A stretch of DNA of 61,896 nucleotides, from NCBI GenBank assembly GCA_023268615.1, contig JALQUC010000015.1, positions 1-61,896 on the forward strand. The letters run 5' to 3'. The position numbers and the translations under genes are program-made. Positions within the stretch are counted from its first letter, which is position 1; each line of letters opens with the position of its first letter. The stretch is from Candidatus Altimarinota bacterium (GTDB lineage Bacteria > Patescibacteriota > Gracilibacteria > BD1-5 > JAGOOR01). The notes beneath the pieces were generated by a model. That model ran no database searches. It was not told the DNA's origin and was given only the letters and a program-made list of their open reading frames with translations. Below, one piece after another: positions 53,922 to 61,896 of this stretch.

Positions 53922-54176
53922 ATGAAAAAACTCTTTCTCACACTTGGACTCCTGTCATTTCTCGGAGGAGGATATTATCTCAAGCAAAATTATACTTTTG
54001 TGCAGCTCTCGTCTGAGCAGCTTGCACAGGTTGGTTCTACCACTCTCCAGTCATCTGTCCTCAACCCTATTTCTGGCGAGAACGAGACACACCACTCTGA
54101 TGTGCTTTTGCGCGTGGGCTCTTTTGCGATCGTGAAGAACTCTTCAGAATTGATCGGAGCTGATCAGGGGGAGTAG
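53922..54176 (+). CDS. Small single-pass membrane or secreted protein
   Basis: 84 aa. N-terminal signal/anchor MKKLFLTLGLLSFLGGGYYL, then a Ser/Gln-rich tail with VLLRVGSFAIVK. Ends at a TAG, no TGA. Good promoter upstream. Its last 110 bases overlap the opposite-strand gene ending at 54067, so either both are used or one is spurious; the promoter favours this one. Function unknown. Confidence 0.5.
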   Translation: MKKLFLTLGLLSFLGGGYYLKQNYTFVQLSSEQLAQVGSTTLQSSVLNPISGENETHHSDVLLRVGSFAIVKNSSELIGADQGE

Positions 54177-54540
54177 GATGACCTATAGCTATTTTTATCT
54201 CTCGGGTGTCTGTTTCATAGTTTCTCTCAGGATTTGTCAGAAATTCTCGTGTTTCTTGTTCCCATTTTTTGAACGCAATAATAGCATTCTGGTGAGCAGA
54301 TCGCTGATCTATAGAGCGAATTGTTCTATTTTCTAGCATGATAAATTTCTTTGGCTCATAGAAATACTGACTGTAGTCAGTTATGTCTATTATTTGGCAT
54401 CATGTTCCGCCTTTTGATGCAGTTTTTCCTGCAGCATGAGCTATGCTATGGAGATAGTGGACGCTGATATTTTTTCGTGCATCAGTCAGTATATCTTCTA
54501 TACTGTATCGCAGATGGTATGGTGTTTTCTCAAATCGCAT
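54067..54540 (-). CDS. Uncharacterised 157-aa protein
   Basis: Not recognised. Soluble, basic C-terminus (KSSSRSQKSPRAKAHQSG). The N-terminal part reads RFEKTPYHLRYSIEDILTDARK. The middle has TDYSQYFYEPKKFIMLENR and AIIAFKKWEQETREFL, as in small nuclease or DUF proteins, but no catalytic motif is certain. One TGA (Gly) is read through. It converges with, and overlaps by 110 bases, the ORF at 53922; the low-complexity last ~35 residues lie in the overlap and may be non-conserved. Confidence 0.5.
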
Positions 54541-54677
54541 AAATATATATATATTGAGAACATGATTCTATAAATAATCAATAAATTGCAAGAAAAAGAT
54601 AAAATGAGATTTTTCTCGTTGCAAAAATATGACTTTTTTATACCCTGTTTTGGTATTTTATTTCTATCTATCTTCTC

Positions 54678-55607
54678 ATGTATCACATTATCTGACACAA
54701 AAACCCTGACACCGACGCTATCCTCTCTGCTCTCGTAGCAAAGGAGTATTTCCTCGCTATGGGTATGGACGCAGAGGCCTACAGACTTGGCGAGCTCAAC
54801 AAAGAAACTGAGTATTTACTCAAAGTCATCTGAGTTGAAGCACCACAGTTAATCTCATCTCTCGAGGCTGGTTCTGAAGTGGTCCTCGTTGATCACAATG
54901 CTCGAGGGCAGGCTATTGATGGCCTCGAGAATTTGAAAGTAAAATGTATTATAGATCATCATTCTGTTGAGAGTTTGTCTACGAGCGAGCCGATTCAGCT
55001 CCGTTTTGACCCAGTTTGCTCGACTTGTTCTATCCTTTTCCTCATGTTTGCAGAGCAGGATCTCGAGATACCAGATCCTGTCGCCAAGATGATTCTCGCT
55101 GGTATACTCTCTGATAGTCTCGCATTCCGCTCTCCAACAACGACAGATGAAGATAGGGAAATAGCGGAATATCTCGCAGAAGATCTCGGTATTGATGATA
55201 TCCAAGCCTTTGCAAAAGCTATGTTTGACGCAAAATCTGATCTCGGTGATATGCCGATTCGTAAAATTGTTGAGCTTGATTACAAAGTATTTACTGGTGG
55301 TGCCAAGAAATTTGGTTATGGTGTCATGGAGACAACCAATCCTGCCTATGCTCTGGGCCGAAAAAATGAAATTATCACTGATATGAGAGCCCTCAAGGAA
55401 GAGACAGGATTGGATGCTATTTTCTTTTCTGTTGTTGATATATTGCAGGAGAAAAATACGACATTTGTTGTTGGTGATATCGAGAAGGCCGCTATTCTAG
55501 AAGCATTTTGAGCCGAAACTGTTGATATGGTAGCTGATTTAGGAAAACGATTGAGCCGCAAAAAAGAACTCGAACCACCAGTCAGAGCCTATTTCGAGAA
55601 AAATTAG
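54678..55607 (+). CDS. ppaC: Manganese-dependent (family II) inorganic pyrophosphatase
   Basis: Hydrolyses PPi, 309 aa, DHH superfamily. IIGHKNPDTDA opens (the Gly is a TGA), LVDHNARGQA, CIIDHHSVES (DHH), AGILSDSLAFRSPTTT, and a C-terminal DHHA2 domain with the substrate Arg-Lys region GKRLSRKKELEPP. Three TGAs are Gly. Start ATG at 54678, directly before the first metal motif. The stop overlaps the convergent small gene by 3 bases. Confidence 0.95.
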
Positions 55608-56092
55608 AGTATCATTGATCTCACTGCTGCACACAGCTTATCTCGGAAAGCTCGTATAGTTTCACCGATATTTCATTGGGATTCTGCTAGATTTTCCCAG
55701 ACATAGAATTTTCTATAATGTGCAGATGCGCGCGCATCTATAGTTGTGAGTAATGATATTCTTGGTCAAATTTCATCATCATTTTCTCGTCTCAATGCGG
55801 CATAATTATTATGTCTTCAAACTTGTAATATGTGTAGTGCAATTGCTATCCTAAGAAATAATATCCTCGGATGACCGCAACAGAGATTCAAACTCCTCTT
55901 TAAACATCTTTCGAAAAGTAATCATTTTGCTGGGTCTTCATGTTCGAATCAACAAATAATGATAGCCATCTGCTCGAAATCTTCTACAAATTTTGCTACT
56001 GTTTTACTGAGCTCTACCTTGATTTCTTCCTTTTTTCTTCATCTCTTATCGTTATTCCTCAAATTGGTTCACTTAACCAAGAAATCTCTCAT
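55604..56092 (-). CDS. Uncharacterised 162-aa helical protein
   Basis: Not recognised. Open only with TGA = Gly (six such codons). Basic N-terminus (RGRKKEEIKVELSK), EQMAIIICGFEHEDPAKGLLFERCLKR in the middle, and a helical C-terminal half (RISLLTTIDARASAHYRKFYVWENLAES). It could be a small nucleic-acid-associated protein, but no catalytic motif is seen. It starts 35 bases after the GNAT gene, so the two may be co-transcribed. Start codon uncertain. Confidence 0.5.
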
Positions 56093-56126
56093 GATGGTAC
56101 GATGTCGCGTATAATCCGATTCATAT

Positions 56127-56753
56127 TTATTTTGTGCTTGTAGTATTAAATACGCTTTCTACTTTTCGCTCATTTCTATCTGTGAATCATATAAAGTAAT
56201 TATCATCAGTAGTTATTCATATTTTACCTTGCATTCATCCTACTTTATCAAAAATTGCTCGTACATTTTCATCTCCACCGCCTCACATTCTTAGTCTTGA
56301 AATATTTGAGAGAGATCTGCCATGTTCTATAAATGTTTGTGCTATAGCTGTACCAATTCATCTCCTGCGTAATTCATCCGCTACTGCTATTGAAAAAAGA
56401 TGTAACTCATTTCCTGTCTTTTTCTTGTGTGCTTGAAAAAAAGCGTGCCCAATAATATGTCAATCAAATAAAGTAATTATCCCATCGTATCATTTCCAGA
56501 GCATCAATCGTACAATTATTGATTGAGGTATTAAATTTCGCCAATATTTTGTTTTTTTATCAAATGGACTTCCAGGATCAGGATTGAGAAACCACCTTAT
56601 TATATGGGATCTCACGGCTTCAGTTATTTCGTTTTTTTGATCCTTATTTTTACCTAAAATTTCTCCCACCCTTACATGAGAGATTGCAATTGTATTTGGA
56701 ATTGTAGTTTTTATCCGTAGGAATTTCCCCTCTCATTTGAGTAGCGTGTTCAT
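56127..56753 (-). CDS. GNAT-family N-acetyltransferase
   Basis: 208 aa. The acetyl-CoA-binding motif A is clear: LHLFSIAVADELRRRGIGTAIAQ, in which the first Gly of the R-R-x-G-x-G turn is a TGA. A preceding strand-loop ITLFDGHIIGHAFFQ and a following GGGGDENVRAIFDKVG complete the fold. About eight TGAs are Gly. The N-terminal ~90 residues are atypical and may form the acceptor side. TTGACT, then TATGAT ending 6 nt before the ATG, gives a leaderless promoter. The acceptor substrate is unknown. Confidence 0.85.
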
Positions 56754-56863
56754 ATTAATATCATAAATATATTTATCATAAGTCAATTTGCAAATGGGGA
56801 AATATTTTTATACTTCTCTCTACCACTCAATAACATGGTACGCCTTATTTTTCATACTACAAT

Positions 56864-58009
56864 ATGAAGCCAAAACAAGAGCAGTTTGAATTGCTCACAT
56901 TTTATCATTTTGTTGATATTCCAGAGAGTGAAGTCGAGGATGTCTGTGCCGAGCATTTACAGTTTTGCTCTGATATATGACTCCGTGGACGCATTTATAT
57001 AGGCACAGAGGGTATTAGCTCTACTGTTTCAGGAAATCTCTGACAGTGCAAGTCCTATCGCATGTATCTCGAATCAACTCCTTATTTCAAGAATATTGCT
57101 GACATAGAATCCAAGGCGACACTTGTCTCGGGCCATCAATTTCCAAAGCTCACGGTCAAAGTCCGCAATGAAATAGTCGTTCTCGGTGAAAAAGTAACAG
57201 AAGCAGAAGTCAAAAAATACAAAAAAGAGCTCACCCCAGAAGAATTCAAGAAAATTCTGGATGAAGGGAAGACGGATGACTACATCATCCTCGACATGCG
57301 TAATGACTACGAGTATCGTCTTGGTCACTTCAAGGGTGCTATTCCAGCGAGTACTGTGAATTTCCGAGAAGTACCACAGCTGCTCGAGCGTTATCGTGAA
57401 AAAGCACAAGGTAAGAAGATTATCTGGTATTGTACTGGAGGTATTCGCTGTGAAAAGGCAGCAGTTCTCGCCAACAAGGCAGGACTCGAAGATGTCTATG
57501 CTATCGAGGGGGGAGTGGTAAAATATGTGAATACTTACAATGATGGGAATTGGCTCGGAAATCTCTATACATTTGATGATCGAGTCAGTACTTTCGTCGG
57601 TGATGATTGTACTCATACAACTATTGGTAGCTGTCTCCATTCAGATAAGCTCACGGATCACTGTGATAATTGTCGCTATACAGCATGTAACGCCCGTCTC
57701 ATTGTTGACCTCTCTGAACACAAGAAACATATGTGATTCTGTTCACAAGAATGTTTCGATAAAGCAATGACAACGCTCCTCATCAAAGATGTGGATTGGG
57801 ACTCATTAAAAATGAATAATGAAAAATGAATAATGAAAAATTGAGGAAGACTTTTATCATACAAAGAGCTTCGTTCCATGATAAAGGCAGGAAAAATGGA
57901 TTTTGCTGAAGCACACAAAATAGTATCTACTCATCTCAAGAAAAAACTCTGAGAGACAACATTCAGACATCTAGAAAGCCAGAAAGAGGGCGTTATTCAG
58001 ATGGATTAG
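56864..58009 (+). CDS. trhO: tRNA uridine-34 hydroxylase TrhO (rhodanese-like) with repeat-derived insert
   Basis: Oxygen-dependent formation of 5-hydroxyuridine at U34, 381 aa. N-terminal acylphosphatase-like domain (FYHFVDIPE, RGRIYIGTEGISSTVSG), then a rhodanese domain with LDMRNDYEYRLGHFKGA and the active-site loop WYCTGGIRCEKAA, and a Cys-rich C-terminal region (DHCDNCRYTACNARL, FCSQECFDK). An in-frame MNNEKGIMKNGG peptide near residue 320 comes from an ATGAATAATGA-type repeat at 57810-57845. Five or more TGAs are Gly. Confidence 0.92.
57810..57845. repeat. ATGAATAATGA-type repeat inside trhO
   Basis: AAAAATGAATAATGAAAAATG followed by AATAATGAAAAATTGAGG, in frame with TGA = Gly. Confidence 0.85.
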
Positions 58010-58051
58010 ACTGCAATGGAGTAAGCAGTATACTTAGTACTTTGAATCAGA

Positions 58052-59476
58052 TTATTTTCCGAGATATTCATTGATTGTCTCCGCCCAAGTGCCACCAGCA
58101 TCTATCACTTTGGCTTTCGTGAGGAGTGTTTTTGCTTTTTCTTTGTATCCAGCTTCGTGAGCCAGTATTCATCACTGGACGAGAGCAATAATATTATCAT
58201 TTTTGCTGAGAATATCATCAACGATACGCTGAGCTTCTGATGTTTTTCAATTAGTTCTGAGATACCATGCCTCCAGTGCAGCTATGTTGTCTGACGATTG
58301 AAATCTTTGTTTGCCTAAGGATATCCATTCTCCCGCATTTCGTAGTTCGTCATGGACGAGAGCGAGGTAGATAGCATTCACGATATCTGCTTCTGTTGCG
58401 TCTTTTTCTAATACGAGATATCAGAGTACCTGAAACATATTTTTGTAGAGTCCGAGAACATAGTAGTTGTATGCGAGTTTTCTCTCGACAACTGTTTTTG
58501 GTTTATATCCTCAGAGTACTGCTTTGTTGAAATAAATATTTGATGTCTCATAGTCTTGTTTTTCAAATTGTATGAGTCACAGTATGAAATCAGCTTCTGC
58601 GTCTTTTGGTTCCAATTTTTTGTATTTTGTGAGTGTTCACTGGGCTCTCTCATATTGATTTATCATAAAAGCTGAGAAGCCTACAATCTTTAATATAGGA
58701 CGATAATCGGGCTTTTGTCTGAGGAGGTTTTCTCAGATTTTCATAGCTGTTGTATAGTCTTTGTTCTTGTAAAATGCTCCTATCAGTAGTGCTTCTTTGT
58801 AGCTCGCATCATTATTTCCGAGAGCTTCGTAGTTCTTGAGAGCATTTTTGAGATCGACAACAGGTCCATAATTATGCGGATATTCACGGATGGCTTTTTC
58901 ACAGGAGATAAATTCGTTTTCACATATCCATGACACTTGGAAAGCCTGTTTGAGATGCTCAGGTATATCCATTTTTGCGAGTCTCTGCTGAAATTCTCCA
59001 TCACCTGTATATCTGAGTGCATAGAGGAATTCTTCGCGTTCGGATTGATACAAATCGTCTGCAAATTTTTTGTAGAGATCAGAGCTTCTCTGGAATTTTT
59101 TTGCCCGAAATGCTATGTGTGCGAGTTTCCTCTCTATTTCTTCTGAAGGTGTGAGCCGTAGTACTCGCTCATAGAGTCAGGCTGCTTCACTGTACTCATT
59201 GTTATTTGCCAGATATTCTGCTCGCTTTATGAGGATTGCTGCTCTTTCTTTTTTTTCACCATCTCGCAGCTCACTATCGAGCTGCATGGCATTTGTGGTC
59301 CCTATGGTCTGTCATTCTGTTTCGAGACCATTTGCTGTGCCCTGCATAATCTCTCATGACAGAGTGGGAATTGGCGTTTCTTTTGACCACGGCATTGAGC
59401 TCCACAGATTACAGCTCGAGAGCAGTACTATTGTACAGCAGGATATTGAATATTGTATGAGGTTTCTCGGGCGCAT
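58052..59476 (-). CDS. TPR-repeat lipoprotein
   Basis: 474 aa. Signal peptide with lipobox: TIVLLSSC (Cys ~24), so membrane-anchored. After a ~40-residue linker come ~10 tetratricopeptide-like helical pairs (ERAAILIKRAEYLANNNEYSEA; AYNYYVLGLYKN; KTSEAQRIVDDIL). Eight or more TGAs are Gly, mostly at the Gly/Ala turn positions of TPRs. It likely scaffolds envelope or secretion complexes. Its ATG was chosen at 59476 because it recovers the lipobox. Confidence 0.82.
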
Positions 59477-59534
59477 CTTGCAAGTTAGGATAAGATTTAT
59501 ACACTTTGAGAGTTATAGTATAATTTTTCTCTTC

Positions 59535-61757
59535 ATGTACAAATTTTTCACTCTTGCACTTCTGTCACTCTCATTTTTTGGTTCTACTTTTGCTGCGATA
59601 GATGATACGCAGGTCATAGACCGAGAATGAGCAGCCCAAGAATCTATCAATCTCCAGCGATTTAGTTCTTGTGAGGCTATGGATACTGTACTGACGAAGT
59701 ATTTCAAATCAGCACTTCTCGAACAAATCACGATGCATGGTACTCCCGTCGCAGTTCCTGATTCTCCTGAATCATCAGGTTCTCCATCTAGTCCAGTTCC
59801 TATTGGTGAAAAAGGTGGCATGGGTGGTGGAGGTGGTGAGGGGTGATTTAGTCAGACAAATATACAGATTGATGGAGTTGATGAATCAGAGGTAGTAAAA
59901 ACTGATGGAAAATATATCTATTATGCCTCAAACCAACCTGAAGCTGATGGATTTAATTATGTGACTATTACCCGGGCAGTACCAGCCTCTGATATGTCTC
60001 TCGTCAAACGAATCAAGTTACCAAGTAATTATAGTAATATCCAGCTCTATGTCGCTGATGGTAGACTCACTATCCTCGCAAATCGTTGGAATAATAATTA
60101 TGTCTATAATCCTACACCTGTGAGTATAGGGAATGGTTCCGTGACAGTTGTTGTCATCTATGATATCGTCGATCCTACTGCTCCTCGATTAGATCGCATG
60201 TATACTGTTAATGGAGATCTTTCTCAGTCCCGTAGAGAGGGGAATTATCTCTATGTATTATCGCAGAATTATCTCTCTCTGAATACCTGGGGGCCTATAG
60301 GTATGTATGCCCGTGAAGATATCAACGCGTTTATGGATAAAAAGTTTGATGCAAAAACTCTATTACCTCAAACAATAGATATCAAATATAATACCACACA
60401 GCAGAATCAGATGATGCAGGGAAGTACAAAAATCCCATATTCTATGAATCGTGCTCAGGTAAAATGCAATGAAATAGAATATATACTGCCAGAGAAACCA
60501 CAAAATCTCAGCTTCCTCACCCTCTCGGTGATTCCGCTTTCTGGTAATGCTGATATAACGAGAAAGGTTATCTATGGTGATGCGGCACAATTCTTCATGT
60601 CTCGGGACAGCTTCTACATCGTCGGTAATTACTGGAAACAGGGTGGAAATTTCTCATGCCCACCAAATGCTCGCTGTATCATGCCAGTATTTCGATCTGA
60701 GCAAAACTCTCTCGTTCATCGATTTAGTGCCAAGCAAGGGAAAGTAGAGTATGCCTATAGCACTATTGTCCCGTGAATGCCTCTCTCTCAGTATGCGATG
60801 AATGAACGAGATGGTGTCCTCTTTATGGCTAATCAGAAGGACTGGACGACAAACGGGGTTGATATTTTTGCTCTCGATGCTACGGGAAAACTCCTCTCCA
60901 AGCTCGAAAATGTCTGAGCAAAAGAACGATTTCAGTCTGCACGGTATATAGGTAATCGTCTCTATCTCGTGACATTTGAACAAGTAGACCCTCTCTTTGT
61001 TATCGACACGACTTCTCCAAAAAATATGAAGATACTTGGTGAGCTCGTGATGCCGGGTTATTCTACCTATCTCCATCCGTATGATGAAAATCATCTCATC
61101 GGTATAGGCTATGATACAGAAGAAAATGAATCAGGAGGTACGGTCAATGCTGGTATAAAAGTAGATCTCTACGATGTGACAAATGTTTCGGCTCCTAAAC
61201 AGAAATATTCTCAAGTCTATGGTGGCAATGGTTCATCCTCTGACGCTCTCTGGAATCCTCGAGCTCTTGTATGGGATGCTTCTCGTCGTATACTTCTCCT
61301 CCCAGCTCAGCTCATGGATCAGAATATGAACACCTACCAATTCACCTCTGCTTGGCAAGGTCTCCTCGCAATTAAGATAGACAAAAATACAGGTATCAAC
61401 CAGGAAGCGAAAATCACTCATATTGATATGTCTGGTATAGCTGAAAAACGAAGAGAAGAATGTGCAAAATATGCTCAAAAAACAACAGAAGAAAAATGCT
61501 ACACACACATCGTGACGGGAGAAAAAATATGTATGAAGCCACAAGATAATCCAGCGAATCAATCTATACCACTCTACTGTTATTCAGAGTATGATGATTC
61601 GTCATACCTCGCAAATAAAATCTGGGAGCTCTATCCAGCATTTATACAGAGAGGTCTCTATATTGGTAATTCGCTCTATACTGTTTCACCAAACAATATT
61701 CAGGCAAATAATTATGGTGGCGGGTATGAGTTACAGAAGAAAATAGATAACAGATAA
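59535..61757 (+). CDS. Secreted beta-propeller-domain protein (Beta_propel family)
   Basis: 740 aa. Signal peptide MYKFFTLALLSLSFFGSTFA. After a Ser/Pro/Gly-rich linker (~residues 75-105) comes NIQIDGVDESEVVKTDGKYIYYAS, the diagnostic start of the bacterial beta-propeller family (PF09826), then repeated blades (VYDVTN-type; LVWDASRRILLLPAQ; LYIGNSLYTVS). Cys pairs occur in late blades. Four TGAs are Gly. The family is extracellular and of unknown function. A TATAAT box ends 10 nt before the ATG. A terminator follows at 61767. Confidence 0.9.
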
Positions 61758-61766
61758 TCAGTGCTA

Positions 61767-61798
61767 GAAAAAACACTCATCGAACGATGAGTGTTTTT
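61767..61798 (+). terminator. Terminator after beta-propeller gene
   Basis: AAAAACACTCATCG-aa-CGATGAGTGTTTTT, a near-perfect 14-bp stem with T5. Confidence 0.92.
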
Positions 61799-61800
61799 GT

Positions 61801-61896
61801 GGCACCAGGAAACCCCGTACGCCGGAAGCGACGGTATAATGACACTTAAAGCTCGTGGAGCTGACAGAGTACGGGGAGGAATGGTACAACTAGAAT
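61801..61896 (+). ncRNA. Possible structured RNA, cut by window edge
   Basis: No ORF. CCCCGTAC (61815-61822) can pair with GTACGGGG (61870-61877), enclosing GCCGGAAGCGACGG and AGCTCGTGGAGCT mini-hairpins. The higher G+C and nested pairing suggest a structured RNA (a group II-type intron or another ribozyme/ncRNA 5' part is possible). I cannot assign a family. Confidence 0.35.

Overview
The window is a chromosomal fragment from a bacterium that reads UGA as glycine (translation table 25). That code is known from the Candidate Phyla Radiation lineages Absconditabacteria (SR1) and Gracilibacteria (BD1-5). The evidence is internal: conserved genes (fusA, recJ, dnaX, proC, mnmA, mscL, tgt, uvrC, ppaC) run straight through in-frame TGA codons, often at invariant glycines. 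Examples are the first Gly of the DnaX Walker A, both glycines of the ProC nucleotide-binding loop and the GGH motif of RecJ. All genuine stops are TAA or TAG. Under the standard code most genes here look broken. Every coordinate below was rebuilt with UGA = Gly. Shine-Dalgarno motifs are largely absent, and many genes have a -10 box ending only 6-9 nt before the ATG, which points to leaderless mRNAs.

Layout. 1-2.6 kb: type III restriction-modification (res, cut by the window edge, and mod). 2.6-4.7 kb: an ECF sigma factor with an overlapping anti-sigma-like membrane protein. 4.8-8.8 kb: a RimK-like ATP-grasp ligase fused to a MATCAP/DUF1704-type metallopeptidase, followed by a multi-pass membrane protein. 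8.9-9.4 kb: a DUF559 endonuclease gene between inverted G-rich repeats. 9.7-14.8 kb: RGG DEAD-box helicase, Tgt and EF-G. 14.9-18.3 kb: secreted SLH-like protein and trypsin-like protease. 18.4-23.5 kb: HPF, RecJ, AI-2E permease, DnaX. 23.7-29.4 kb: histidine phosphatase and a 1685-aa PEP-synthase-like protein with three phosphohistidine swivel domains. 29.5-34.7 kb: cysteine desulfurase, O-antigen ligase-like protein, UvrC, DsbA-like protein. 34.9-42.4 kb: three tRNAs, a short sugar-nucleotide dehydrogenase, FAD oxidoreductase, MnmA, DCC protein, MscL, M29 aminopeptidase, nucleotidyltransferase and a DUF4870-like protein. 42.4-45.6 kb: an AT-rich two-gene unit (766-aa helical protein plus TOPRIM protein) just after the initiator tRNA gene, a candidate undescribed defence system. 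45.6-48 kb: SLH-esterase and potassium channel. 48-51.1 kb: proC-proA-proB. 51-54.5 kb: two uncharacterised small genes, ProRS, and two overlapping small ORFs. 54.7-61.8 kb: Mn-pyrophosphatase, GNAT, TrhO, TPR lipoprotein and a secreted beta-propeller protein.

How it fits together. Translation and tRNA wobble modification (Tgt, MnmA, TrhO) and DNA repair (RecJ, UvrC, DnaX) are mixed with surface or secreted proteins expected of a small episymbiotic cell. The most unusual items are the ligase-peptidase fusion with its membrane partner, the triple-swivel phosphotransferase-like protein, the HEAT-like/TOPRIM pair, and short simple repeats that sit between genes and also inside conserved genes, where they stay in frame because TGA is not a stop.
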